A stretch of 64,000 nucleotides of DNA from positions 105,235,319 to 105,299,318 of the forward strand of contig CP136066.1 of NCBI GenBank assembly GCA_032622095.1. The letters run 5' to 3'. The translations under genes and the position numbers were made by a program. Positions 1-11,400 of this stretch are shown piece by piece. This DNA comes from Siphonodentalium dalli (lineage: Eukaryota; Mollusca; Scaphopoda; Gadilida; Siphonodentaliidae). The notes under the pieces are model-generated. The model saw only the letters and a list, made by a program, of their open reading frames with translations. It did not search any database and had not been told where the DNA came from. Within the stretch, counting starts at the first letter, position 1. The number at the start of each line of letters is the position of its first letter.

Positions 1-146
1 AGCAAGTTGTCTTTTCTTGAATACACCGCGCCACATAGAGCGCATACGAATTTTCTCTGGACAGCCTGATGACATTTAGCGTGTCTTGAAAGATTTCCAC
101 TCGAACAAAACGTCTTTGCACATATGTCACAGCGATACAATTGCTT
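1..146 (-). CDS. Partial C2H2 zinc-finger exon (cut by window edge)
   Basis: Read on the minus strand, a pyrimidine-rich tract ending TTTGTCCTTTCAG leads into an open frame that begins KQLYRCDICAKTF. It continues through a complete first finger (C-X2-C-X12-H-X3-H, ending RHAKCH), a linker (QAVQRKF) and the first half of a second finger (VCALCGAVYSRKDNLL) before the window ends. The first base after the AG is codon position 1. By eye about two thirds of residues match the exon at 561-824, so the two are probably tandem duplicates. C2H2 pairs of this kind bind DNA in nuclear transcription factors. The stop codon and the last histidines lie outside the window. Whether it belongs to the same gene as the other finger exons is inferred from shared phase, strand and layout. 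Confidence 0.8.
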
Positions 147-246
147 CTGAAAGGACAAACGGAACTGGTCTTAGCCCTTTACAAGTAAGATCAGGTTAGA
201 CGGTCCCCGTTGGGAGGGGGTGCTAATCTTGAAATTTCAATCTGCA

Positions 247-403
247 CCAGGTCCGGTTCCGTGGTTTCATAGATTCATCCATCACCGGTTCCGTTGTTTC
301 AGTGCTATGGGTCAAAGTTTTGGAGTAGCATTTCCTGGAGCTTTTGAATTATTCATGACTTTCATATGTGGAAAGTTAAGTAACGCCACGGAACCGGACC
401 TGG
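247..403. repeat. Short element with ~18-bp inverted termini
   Basis: ACCAGGTCCGGTTCCGTGG at the left is mirrored by CCACGGAACCGGACCTGG at the right, with a partial internal copy (CACCGGTTCCGTTG) near 283. This looks like a small MITE between the first two finger exons. No family recognised; no target duplication identified. Confidence 0.5.
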
Positions 404-462
404 CGGATCCAAAATGGCCGCGAGTTAGTGATAAGGCATATTGGTCTTGACGAAATACAAGG

Positions 463-468
463 TTTATT
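463..468 (-). other. Candidate polyadenylation signal AATAAA
   Basis: TTTATT on the plus strand is AATAAA on the minus strand, about 93 nt past the stop codon of the 561-824 exon. The position suits a short 3' UTR and supports that exon being a terminal exon. A hexamer alone is weak evidence. Confidence 0.5.
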
Positions 469-560
469 TAAACGAGTATGATTCAGTAAACACTATTCTA
501 TTCTATATACAAGAATCTCCGTACTACAAGGGAAATGGTGAATACTTTTGAATCGAATCT

Positions 561-824
561 CTACTTCGTCAGACCACTATCTGGATAGACAACTATTTCG
601 AGATGATCATCCGAGGTATAGGTTTCGACGCAGCGAGCCTTGCCGCCGATGAGTCCGTGTTTGTGGGCTGCGTGTTGGAGTACGTTATCTTTTCTATTGT
701 AAGCCAATCCACACAGGGCACACACAAACTTCCGGCGGACTGGCTGATGACATTTAGAGTGCCTCGAGAGAGTCGAACTTGAAGCGAATTCCTTCCCACA
801 CACGTGACATCGATATGGGCCGGT
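561..824 (-). CDS. C2H2 zinc-finger terminal exon (two fingers)
   Basis: The exon follows a clean acceptor (TTGTTTCTACTTTCAG) and starts in phase 0 with TGPYRCHVCGKEF. Its 87 codons plus stop encode two fingers: finger 1 C-X2-C-X12-H-X3-H (CHVC ... RHSKCH) and finger 2 C-X2-C-X12-H-X4-H (CALC ... QHAAHKH). An acidic tail of about 30 residues containing SDDHLEIVVYPDSG follows, then a stop. The frame can be extended upstream to an ATG at 908, but that stretch is intron, because the acceptor lies inside it. It is the closest relative of the partial exon at 1-146. A candidate AATAAA lies about 93 nt downstream. Expected role: alternative DNA-binding C-terminus of a nuclear factor. The N-terminal partner domain is not in the window. 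Confidence 0.85.
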   Translation of the reverse strand, partial: TGPYRCHVCGKEFASSSTLSRHSKCHQPVRRKFVCALCGLAYNRKDNVLQHAAHKHGLIGGKARCVETYTSDDHLEIVVYPDSGLTK

Positions 825-1008
825 CTGAAAGTAGAAACAAGAACTCTCAGATCGAACCCACATTAATGTCACTCGTGCGTGGGTCAAGTAGTTAGTATAT
901 ATATACAATCGACATGGGTGGATCAGAAAGTAGAAACAAGATTACTCTCCGATCTAACCTATATAGTAATTTCACTGATGGGACCAAACTCTGAAAGTAG
1001 AAATAAGG
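811..1008 (-). repeat. Tandem duplicates of a 3' splice-acceptor tract
   Basis: The acceptor of the 561-824 exon (plus strand GGTCTGAAAGTAGAAACAAG) recurs upstream as GATCAGAAAGTAGAAACAAG near 921-940 and as CTCTGAAAGTAGAAATAAGG near 990-1008. Each is preceded by a related GAYATGGG / GATGGG sequence. Only the copy at 825-826 joins an open finger frame. The others look like decayed duplications of the intron-exon boundary. Confidence 0.6.
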
Positions 1009-1010
1009 TT

Positions 1011-2610
1011 GGCCACATGCAGATGAAACACATATACATGTACCAATGCCGCTGATTGTTCAAGTTACGCTGAAATGGTCAAGACCGCGAGATCCAGCTA
1101 TTAGTTAATTTCATTAAATAGTGCGGTATAAGCTTTTTTCTGGAGTTATTGATACAGTTATTGGGTCCATTGGATGTGGATAAAGCTGCCATATTCGATA
1201 TATAACGCGGCCACCATAGATTTATAACCCTCCTGCCAAATGTTATAAGATTTAATTTATAACCCATGGCTGAGAAACTCAAGTGGATGGACAAAAAAAA
1301 AAGTCGGCATATTTAAAGTCAATCAATGTCTTAATTTATTAATGGTTATATGTGAGATGCTATTTATTTATGTATTTTTATTCTTGGATTACGCTAGAAT
1401 ATGGTTATATCCAATAAAGAATTTGAATTTGAAAAGATGAATATCTCTATTTATTTTCACAACCTGTGAAAGACCTGAATATCTCCCAAATGCGTTTGCC
1501 TATACGAATTCGCTAGCGGAATGATCAAATACGTTGGAGCAGAACCTCGTCTAAGTTTACAGATGACGGAGAAACACATGCCTTCACATATTTATAGGCA
1601 AATTATGGCCGATTGCAGTATTTCCGCGAGTAACGTATTCAGAAAGCCCGACGTTTTCGTACTCACGCCAGACCCCGTTTCTCTATAGAAACTCATGACG
1701 TTGTCGTTGCTGGGGGCTTTAGTCTCTGTGACGTTTCAGAAACTCGTTTTTGTGTGATTCGAAAGTTGTTCCATTGCGGTCGTGTTTCAATCGCACAATT
1801 ATCAAAACTCTTAAAATATTCAATGGTCTATCTATAACTTCATCTTAAAATATCAATAGTATTCAAGAGAATGGGGAGACGAGCTAAGATAAAGATGAAG
1901 AAAAGCGCACGGATGAAGAGATATATCGAGATTGTGTTGGAAATCGAAGAAAGAATTGACAGAGTTCGTAGTGCCATCGCGCTGCCGTTTATGCTGATGC
2001 GCATGCAGTTGTATGGGGCCTAAAAAGAAATTGACGATTTCAATGAAGATGCAGATGATAACGTTGACAGCCAATGTGTGGACTCCCAATGAAACTGTGA
2101 GCTCAATCTCAATTAAATCATACACATCTGCATCGTTCTTGACGCGTTCGTCTATAAACAACCCATGTACGCATACTGCCATGCAATGGATCCGTTTAGC
2201 ATGTGTCCGGGCCAACGAAAACTAACACCGAGGAAGTTATGGGTGAACTGACTAAAGAGGAACTGATGTGCATAAAGGCAAAGGATGACGTCTTCGGTAT
2301 AAACAGAATCATCTTCAGCAAACTTCCACTTCCTCGCCACCATTCTAACTTGAACCCCATGCATCGGTGTGAGTGTTTCGGTGAGCCTCAACTTCTCTTA
2401 TTGTGTGTGCAGAACACCACGACATCGCCGGAATGGGTCTGCGCGCGAGACTGACTTCTCTGGTGAAGCTTGGTTATTTTTCGCTCATCAGCAGTAACTA
2501 AATGTTGACGGAAAGAATGACACCCATATCCGACGGGAAGAGAGCCAAACTGGTACGCCAAGTCAAGGTATCGGAAGCTAAGGTAAACCTCCTTCGCTTA
2601 GTAAATAATT
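1011..2610. other. No recognisable gene
   Basis: Non-repetitive AT-rich sequence. Near 1375-1430 there is an AATAAAGAATTTGAATTTG run resembling the tail of a decayed element. A 50-residue plus-strand ORF at 1871-2023 is rich in Lys, Arg and Glu (starts MGRRAKIKMKK) but resembles no family I know and stops early. Overlapping ORFs on both strands between 1850 and 2450 show no domains. Confidence 0.4.
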
Positions 2611-2890
2611 GTATACAGTAGATGCGACAATGTTCCATTGGAGTTGAACTCAACTGACAATGCATCAAGTGAAACTCTTCAACAATATTCGTCAACATAG
2701 ACATGTGAAGTTCATGGATTAATTCACTAATATGACTTTATTGAGGCGACATCGATATCGTTCACATTAATTGAAATGAAAACGAGTCAATATTTTAAGA
2801 GAAACTGTTTGCATGGATCTGTTCGAATTTAGCAAGTTGTATATACGCTGAAGTCAAGGTATTTTAATTTGTTTTCTCAATATCTCAGCT
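2611..2890. repeat. Diverged duplicate of the segment just left of the array
   Basis: GATGCGACAATGTTCCA, GCATGGATCTGTT and TATACGCTGAAGTCAAGG occur here. They recur in the same order as GATGCGACAATGTCCA, GCCATGGACCTGTT and TATACGCTGAATTCAAGG between about 4656 and 4760. The pair is old and imperfect. The second copy ends right where the tandem array starts. Confidence 0.5.
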
Positions 2891-2935
2891 GTCAGACTAT
2901 CTGACTATACCTAATGCGCACACGATTAGATAGCA

Positions 2936-3169
2936 ATTGATATTCAAACGGAGTAACAGGTGACACGCGAGGTTAGGATTACAGTTCGAAATTAGTATCC
3001 TGAGTTAATCAGAAGGGAGATAACTCTATAAGAACGTACTATGGATCAACTGGGATGTTATGGGAACGCTCTTCAAAAGCACTACTTCAAACATATCCGT
3101 TATTTCGTCAATAATCCTACCCTCAACCCTAACCTCACGTGTCACGTGTTATTGCGAGTTAATATCAAT
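2936..3169. mobile_element. Non-autonomous element with ~40-bp imperfect inverted termini
   Basis: The left arm contains GTAACAGGTGACACGCGAGG followed by TTAGG. The right arm, reverse-complemented, contains AACACGTGACACGTGAGG followed by TTAGGG. Both arms open outward with a sequence like ATTGATATT. The interior has no ORF. Class not recognised. Confidence 0.6.
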
Positions 3170-3274
3170 CGACGAGTGGATAGATAAACAACGTTTCTGT
3201 CAAATGGTAATACATAACACTCTTCAGATATAATTGGATCTTTTTTGCACCAAGCCAAAGTTATTTTTGATTTT

Positions 3275-3646
3275 ATTAAAGATGTATTCAGGGTTCCAGG
3301 CTAATTTAGTAATTTTTACAAAACATATTTAACTTTTTATTTAGATTGTAACGTACAAAATAAAAAAATTTGGAAGGAGAAATTGTACATAAATGACCCT
3401 CTTTTGTGTCATATTGAATTTTCTACATATCTATTTAATATCATTTCGATGTTTTAGTGGGACACCAAAAATTAATTTGGTAATTTACAAATAACACAAT
3501 GTTATATTTTGGCATTTATAGGTCTAGATCAAATGACATATTTTATTTTCAACAGTTTTTCAACACAACATTGTAGAAAATGTTTAGTGATATTTTTTAT
3601 GTTGTTGTTGTAACAGGAGATCTGGAACCCTGAATATAACTTTAAT
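3275..3646. mobile_element. AT-rich MITE with 25-bp terminal inverted repeats
   Basis: It starts ATTAAAGATGTATTCAGGG and ends CCCTGAATATAACTTTAAT; the arms continue to GTTCCAG/CTGGAAC. The interior of about 320 bp is strongly AT-rich and non-coding. Typical MITE structure, superfamily not determined. Confidence 0.7.
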
Positions 3647-3655
3647 ACTCATTAT

Positions 3656-4222
3656 GGTGGCGCTGTGGTCCAGTGGTTAGAGTGCTCGACTCGTAACATC
3701 ATGGTGTGAAAATGTCATGTATTCGAATTCCGCTCTCTGCCATTGAACATCAAACACTGCGTTGGTTGCCTTCGACAAGCGATCTCGTACCACAGTTGTC
3801 GTGAGGGACTCGCTCGTTAACCGAGTACCTGGTCGGGAGTCAATTGGTATTGTCAGTATGATAATCCTGATGCGCTCATTAGCTGAACCGATTGCTTCCT
3901 CCTAACTAATATCCTATATGACCGGGGTAATAATCATGCACATGTAAAGCGCATTGAAACATACAGTAATGCTCTAATTAATCGACTCCTTAAACACAGC
4001 AGAATTATGGGTAACTTTTCAGGATTTAGTCGGAAATATGACTTGTTGCCATTCATCGGAAAGCTCTCTGAGAGCTTTCCGATGAATGGCAACAAGCCAT
4101 ATTTCCGACTAAATCCTGAAAAGTTACCCATAATTCTGCTGTGTTTAAGGAGTCGATTAATTAGAGCATTACTGTATTTACTGTGGAATGCGCTATACAG
4201 ATGCATCGATTATTATTATATG
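3656..4222 (+). mobile_element. tRNA-type SINE, interrupted by a MITE
   Basis: The head resembles a tRNA promoter: an A-box-like stretch (GTGGTCCAGTGGTTAGAG) and, about 40 nt later, a B-box-like ATTCGAATTCC. A body follows with CGTTAACCGAGTACCTGG, which resembles the conserved central domain of some invertebrate SINEs (from memory). The tail reads GTAAAGCGCATTG ... GGAATGCGCTATA and ends in an ATT run near 4209-4220. A foldback MITE at 3964-4174 splits the tail. Removing it restores a continuous SINE, so the SINE is older. The head is not a functional tRNA: it does not fold into a proper cloverleaf by eye. Confidence 0.7.
3964..4174. mobile_element. TA-type foldback MITE (family 'CAGTAATGC'), copy 1
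   Basis: An almost perfect palindrome of 211 bp. It begins CAGTAATGCTCTAATTAATC, ends with the mirror image GCATTACTG and is flanked by TA on both sides. Arms are about 105 nt with nearly no loop. TA duplication and termini suggest a Tc1/mariner-type non-autonomous element. It sits inside the SINE tail. Confidence 0.85.
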
Positions 4223-4353
4223 ACAATCATGATCACAGTCACATGTTTGATATTTATTTCCACAAGTTTTATATGCGATGGATGGAAAAAAATATGGGTG
4301 AATGCATAAGCATATTTCAGAGAGATTCCTGTATGACTCAATGTGGCGATCGT

Positions 4354-4601
4354 TTAACCCTTTGAGTGCCAGGGGCCGATCTCATCGGCCCTAAACCTAC
4401 AAAATAAGTCTGTTAAAGAATATAAGAATAAATTATTAAAATTGTAAAAAATTAAAAAAAAATTAAAACAAATAATGTTAGGCCAATGCATTCTCTTATA
4501 TATGCGAGGCGACCTATGGTCGACTCGCATATATAAGAGAATGCATTGGCACAGGGTATATGGGTTGATACAAAAATCGGACCTGGCACTCAAAGGATTA
4601 A
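4354..4601 (+). mobile_element. TTAA-type (piggyBac-like) MITE with internal hairpin, copy A
   Basis: TTAA flanks both ends. Termini are CCCTTTGAGTGCCAGG and CCTGGCACTCAAAGG. TTAA duplication with CCC-type termini is the hallmark of piggyBac-class elements. The interior holds a near-perfect hairpin at 4483-4549 whose stem starts CCAATGCATTCTCTTATATA. No ORF. An almost identical copy in reverse orientation lies at 55452-55698. Confidence 0.8.
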
Positions 4602-5714
4602 AGGGATCTTAAACACAAAATTTAGGGCTTTACACATAAAATAAATGAGGCAAATTGATGCGACAATGTCCACCTTGAACTGAACTGTTACATATGTGAG
4701 AAACTATTGCCATGGACCTGTTATGATTTACCATATTATACGCTGAATTCAAGGGATTTGAATATTTTTCAATAACTCACATCACACACACTTCGTTGAA
4801 AAGTAATTGGTCAAAAAATTTCAGAAAATAACTTAAACAAATGGCCATGTGGCCCATGACCGTTTGTTGAACTAATTATCTGAAAGAGATGGATTCTCCC
4901 ACCAGTTATATAAGTGTATGAAATAAGCTTATAGTGGAATGGTCTATAATTCATTTGGAGGGTAGTTCAGGAAATACAAGTGCAGAAGGTTTCCTATTCA
5001 TTGGTCAAAATTGTTCAGAAATTAAGTTCAACAAACGGCCTATGCGGCCCATGACCGTTTGTTGAACTAATTATCCAAAAGAGATGGATTCTCCCACCAG
5101 TTATATAAGCATGCATTGGAATGGACTATATTCATTTGGAGGGTTTATCGGGAAATACAAGTGCAGAAGGATACATATTCATTGGGGAAAATTGTTCATC
5201 AAATAAGTTCATCTCGTATTATATAATCGTACATTGGAATGGTCTGGAATTAATTTGGAGGGTTGTTCAGGAAATACAAATGCACAAGGATTCCTACTCA
5301 TTGGGGAAAATTGTTCAGAAAATAAGTTTAACAAATGGCCTATGCGGCCCATTACCGTTTGTTGAACTAATTTTCTGAAAGAGATGGATTCTCCACCAGT
5401 TATATAAGCGTAAGAAATAAGTGTATAGTGGAATGGTCTATAATTCATTTGGAGAGCAGTTAGGGAAATACAAATGCAGAAGGATTCCTATTCATTGGTG
5501 AAAATTGTTCAGAAAATTAGTTCAACAAATGGCCTATGCGGCCCATGACCGTTTGTTTAACTAATTATCTGAAAGAGATGGATTCTCCCACCAGTTATGT
5601 AAGCGTAAGAAATAAGCATACATTGGAATGGTCTATAATTCATTTGTAGTGTTGTTCAGGAAATACAAGTGCAGAAGGATTCCTATTCGTTGGTTAAAAT
5701 AGTTCAGAAAATAA

Positions 5715-5756
5715 GTTCAACAAACGGCCTATGCGGCCCATGACCGTTTGTTGAAC
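5715..5756. repeat. Type A palindrome (representative)
   Basis: 13-nt arms GTTCAACAAACGG and CCGTTTGTTGAAC enclose CCTATGCGGCCCATGA, which itself contains GGCC...GGCC pairing. Nearly every type A unit has this hairpin, with a few recurrent variants (AAATGG, AAACGACC or AAAAGG on the left; TTTATTG or TTTTTTG on the right) that mark subfamilies. Confidence 0.9.
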
Positions 5757-7498
5757 TAATTATCCGAAAGAGATGGATTCTCCACCAGTTATATAAGCGT
5801 AAGAAATAAGCATACATATACCAAATGTAACGTTTGTTGAACTAATTATCTGAAAGAGATGGATTCTCCCACCAGTTATATAAGCATAAGAAATAAGCGT
5901 ACATTGCAATGCTCAATAATTCATTTAGAAGGTTGTTAAAAAATTAAAGTGCCGAACGATTCCTATTCATTAGTGAAAATTATTTAGAAAATAAGTTCAA
6001 CCAACGACCTATGCGGCCCATGACCGTTTTTTGAACTAATTATCTGAAAGAGATGGATTCTCCACCAGTTATATATTAAAGCGTATGAAATAAGCGTATA
6101 GTGGAATGGTCTATAATTCATTTGGAGGGTAGTTCAGGAAAGACAAGTGCAGAAGGATTCCTATTTATTGGTAAAAATTGTTCAGAAAATAAGTTCAACA
6201 AACGGCCTATGCGGCCCATGACCGTTTGTTGAACTAATTATCCGAAAGAGATGGATTCCCCCACCAGTTATATAAGTGTGCATTGGAATGGACTATATTC
6301 ATTTGGAGGGCTGTTCGGGAAATACAAGTGCAGAAGGATACATATTCATTTGGGAAAATTGTTCATCAAATAAGTTCATCTGGTATTATATAATCGTACA
6401 TTGGAATGGTCTGGAATTCATTTGGAGGGTTGTTCAGGAAATACAATTGTACAAGGATTCCTACTCATTGGGGAAAATTGTTAAGAACATAATTTCAACG
6501 AACGGCCTATGCGGCCATTGACCATTTGTTGAACTAATCTTAAAGAGATGGATTCTCCCACAAGTTATATAACTGTACATTGGAATGGCCTGTAATTAAT
6601 TTGGACGGAAGTTCTGGAAATACAACTGCAGAAGGATACATATTCATCAGGGAAAATTGTTCATCAAATAAGTTCAATTAAAATAATCGAACATTGGAAA
6701 GGTTAATAATTCATTTTGAGGGTTGTTCAGGAAATACAAGTGCAGAAGGATACATATTCTTTGGGGAAAATTGTCATTCAAATAAGTTCAACTAGTATTA
6801 TATAATCGTAAATTGGAATGGTCTATAATTCATTTGGAGGGTGGTTTGGGAAATGCAAGTGCAGAACGATTCCTATTCATGGGTGAAAATTGTTCAGAAA
6901 ATAATTTCAACAAATGGCCTATGCGGCCATGACCGTTTGTTGAACTAATTATCCGAAAGAGATGGATTCCCCCACCAGTTATATATAAGTGTGCATTGGA
7001 ATGGACTATATTCATTTGGAGGGTTGTTCGGGAAATACAAATGCAGAAAGATACATATTCATTTGGGAAAATTGTTCATCAAATAAGTTCATCTGGTATT
7101 ATATAATCGTACATTGGAATGGTCTGGAATTCGTTTGGAGGGTTGTTCAGGAAATACAAATGTACAAGGATTCCTACTCATTGTGGAAAATTGTTTAGAA
7201 CATAATTTCAATGAACGGGCTATGCGGCCATTGACCATTTGTTGAACTAATCTTAAAGAGATGGATTCTCCCACAAGTTATATAACTGTACATTGGAATG
7301 GGCTGTAATTAATTTGGACGGAAGTTCTGGAAATACAACTGCAGAAGGATACATATTCATCAGGGAAAATTGTTCATCAAATAAGTTCAATTAAAAAAAT
7401 CGAAGATTGGAAAGGTTAATAATTCATTTTGAGGGTTGTTCAGGAAATACAAGTGCAGAAGGATACATATTCATTGGGGAAAATTGTTCATCAAATCA

Positions 7499-7524
7499 GT
7501 TCAATTGGTAATATATAATTGAAC
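7499..7524. repeat. Type B palindrome (representative)
   Basis: GTTCAATT ... AATTGAAC forms a perfect 8-bp-arm inverted repeat with a 10-nt spacer, at the same place in the unit where type A has its longer palindrome. Related B-like units have AAGTTCATCTGG or AAGTTCAACTAG there and lack the symmetry. Confidence 0.75.
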
Positions 7525-8424
7525 ATTGGAATGGTTAATAATTCATTTTGAGGTTTGTTCAGGAAATACAAGTACAGAAGGATACATATTCTTTGGGGAA
7601 AATTGTCATTCAAATAAGTTCAACTAGTATTATATAATCGTACATTGGAATGGTCTAAAATTCATTTGGAGGGTGGTTTGGGAAATGCAAGTGCCGAACG
7701 ATTCCTATTCATTGGTGAAAATTGTTCAGAAAATAAGTTCAACAAACGGCCTATGCGGCCCATGACCGTTTGTTGAACTAATTATCTGAAAGAGATGGAT
7801 TCTCCCACCAGTTATATAAGTGTAAGAAATAAGCATACATTGGAATGGTCTATAATTCATTTGGAGTGTTGTTCAGGAAATATAAGTGCAGAAGGATCCT
7901 ATTCGTTGATTAAAATAGTTCAGAAAATAAGTTCAACAAACGGCCTATGCGGCCCATGACCGTTTGTTGAACTAATTATCTGAAAGAAATGGATTCTCCC
8001 ACCAGTTATATAAGCGTAAGAAATAAACATACATTGGAATGGTCTATACATGTAATTAATTTGGAGCGTTGTTCAGGAAATACCAAGTGCAGAAGGATTC
8101 CAATTCGTTGGTGAAAATTGTTCAGAAAATAAGTTCAACAAATGGCCAATGCGGCCGATTACCGTTTGTTGAACTAATTATCTGAAAGAGATGGATTCTC
8201 CACCAGTTATATAAGCGTAAGAAATAAGCGTACATTGGAATGCTCAATAATTCATTTAGAAGGTTGTTCAAAAATTAAAGTACCGAACGATTCCTATTCT
8301 CCCACCAGTTATATAAGTGTATGAAATAAGTGTATAGTGGAATGGTCTATAATTCATTTGGAGGGTAGTTCAGGAAATACAAGTGCAGAAGGATTCCTAT
8401 TCATTGGTGAAAATTGTTCAGAAA

Positions 8425-11400
8425 ATAAGTTCAACAAATAGCCTATGCGGCCCATGACCGTTTGTTGAACAAATTATCTGAAAGAGATGGATTCTCCCAC
8501 CAGTTATGTAAGCATGCATTGGAATGGACTATATTCATTTGGAGGGTTGTTCGGGAAATACAAATGCAGAAAGATACATATTCATTTGGGAAAATCGTTC
8601 ATCAAATAAGTTCATCTGGTATTATATAATCGTACATTGGAATGGTCTGGAATTCATTTGGAGGGTTGTTCAGGAAATACAAATGCACAAGGATTCCTGC
8701 TTATTGGGGAAAATTATTAAGAAAATAAGTTCAACAAATAGCCTATGCGGCCCATGACCGTTTGTTGAACTAATTATCTGAAAGAGATGGATTCTCCACC
8801 AGATATATAAGCGTACATTGGAACGGTCTATAATTCATTTGGAGTGTTGTTCAGGAAATACAAGGGCAGAAGGATTCCTATTCGTTGATTAAAATAGTTC
8901 AGAAAATAAGTTCAACAAATGGCTTATGCGGCCCATGACCGTTTGTTGAACTAATTATCTGAAAGAGATGGATTCTCCCACCAGTTATATAAGCGTAAGA
9001 AATAAGCGTACATTGCAATGCTCAATAATTCATTTGGAAGGTTGTTCAAAAATTAAAGTGCCGAACGATTCCTATTCATTAGTGAAAATTATTTAGAAAA
9101 TAAGTTCAACAAACGACCTATGCGGCCCATGACCGTTTTTTTAACTAATTATCTGAAAGAGATGGATTCTCCACCAGATATATAAGCGTATGAAATAAGT
9201 GTATAGTGGAATGGTCTATAATTCATTTGGAGGGTAGTTCAGGAAATACAAGTGCAGTTCTAAGGATTCCTATTCATTGGTCAAAATTGTTCAGAAAATA
9301 AGTTCAACAAACGGCCTATGCGGCCCATGACCGTTTGTTGAACTAATTATCTGAAAGAGATGGATTCTCCACCAGATATATAAGCGTACATTGGAATGGT
9401 CTATAATTCATTTGGAGGGTTGTTCAGTAAATACAAGTGCAGAAGGTTTCCTATTCATTGGTCAAAATTGTTCAGAAAATAAGTTCAACAAATGGCCTAT
9501 GCGGCCCATGACCGTTTATTGAACTAATTATCTGAAAGAGATGGATTCTTACACCAGTTATATAAGCGTACATTGGAATGGCTTGTAATTAATTTGGACG
9601 GAAGTTCTGGAAATACAACTGCAGAAGGATACATATTCATCGGGGAAAATTGTTCATCAAATAAGTTCAATTGGTAATATATAATTGAACATGGGAATGG
9701 TTAGTAATTCATTTTGAGGGTTGTTCATGAAATACAAGTGCAGAAGGCTACATATTCATTGGGGAAAATTATTCATCAAATAAGTTCAATTGGTAATATA
9801 TAATTGAACATTGCAATGGTTAATAATAATTCATTTGGAGGGTTGTTCAGGAAATAAAAGTGCAGAACGATTCCTATTCATTGGTGAAAATTGTTCAGAA
9901 AATAAGTTCAACAAATAGCCTATGCGGCCCCATGACCGTTTGTTGAACTAATTATCTGAAAGAGATGGATTCTCCCACCAGTTATGTAAAGCATGCATTG
10001 GAATGGACTATATTCATTTGGAGGGTTGTTCGGGAAATACAAATGCAGAAAGATACATATTCATTTGGGAAAATTGTTCATCAAATAAGTTCATCTGGTA
10101 TTATATAATCGTACATTGGAATGGTCTGGAATTCATTTGGAGGGTTGTTCAGGAAATACAAATGCACAAGGATTCCTGCTTATTGGGGAAAATTATTAAG
10201 AAAATAAGTTCAACAAATAGCCTATGCGGCCCATGACCGTTTGTTGAACTAATTATCTGAAAGAGATGGATTCTCCACCAGATATATAAGCGTACATTGG
10301 AACGGTCTATAATTCATTTGGAGTGTTGTTCAGGAAATACAAGGGCAGAAGGATTCCTATTCGTTGATTAAAATAGTTCAGAAAATAAGTTCAACAAATG
10401 GCTTATGCGGCCCATGACCGTTTGTTGAACTAATTATCTGAAAGAGATGGATTCTCCCACCAGTTATATAAGCGTAAGAAATAACCGTACATTGCAATGC
10501 TCAATAATTCATTTGGAAGGTTGTTCAAAAATTCAAGTGCCGAACGATTCCTATTCATTAGTGAAAATTATTTAGAAAATAAGTTCAACAAACGACCTAT
10601 GCGGCCCATGACCGTTTTTTTAACTAATTATCTGAAAGAGATGGATTCTCCACCAGATATATAAGCGTATGAAATAAGTGTATAGTGGAATGGTCTATAA
10701 TTCATTTGGAGGGTAGTTCAGGAAATACAAGTGCAGTTCTAAGGATTCCTATTCATTGGTCAAAATTGTTCAGAAAATAAGTTCAACCAACGGCCTATGC
10801 GGCCCATGACCGTTTGTTGTACTAATTATCTGAAAGAGATGGATTCTCCACCAGATATATAAGCGTACATTGGAATGGTCTATAATTCATTTGGAGGGTT
10901 GTTCAGTAAATACAAGTGCAGAAGGTTTCCTATTCATTGGTCAAAATTGTTCAGAAAATAAGTTCAACAAATGGCCTATGCGGCCCATGACCGTTTATTG
11001 AACTAATTATCTGAAAGAGATGGATTCTTACACCAGTTATATAAGCGTACATTGGAATGGCTTGTAATTAATTTGGACGGAAGTTCTGGAAATACAACTG
11101 CAGAAGGATACATATTCATCGGGGAAAATTGTTCATCAAATAAGTTCAATTGGTAATATATAATTGAGCATGGGAATGGTTAGTAATTCATTTTGAGGGT
11201 TGTTCATGAAATACAAGTGCAGAAGGCTACATATTCATTGGGGAAAATTATTCATCAAATAAGTTCAATTGGTAATATATAATTGAACATTGCAATGGTT
11301 AATAATAATTCATTTGGAGGGTTGATCAGGAAATAAAAGTGCAGAACGATTCCTATTCATTGGTGAAAATTGTTCAGAAAATAAGTTCAACAAATAGCCT

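Noticed and set aside
561..908. A 115-residue finger protein starting at the ATG near 908
   Set aside because: A strong acceptor (TTTCTACTTTCAG) lies between that ATG and the fingers, and the upstream part is repeated acceptor sequence. The coding part starts at 824.
1853..2454. Overlapping ORFs of 70-120 codons on both strands
   Set aside because: No conserved motif, mutually overlapping frames, and no splice or poly(A) context.
3656..3740. A tRNA gene
   Set aside because: Only A- and B-box-like sequences are present. The arms do not form a good cloverleaf and a SINE body and tail follow, so it was called a SINE.
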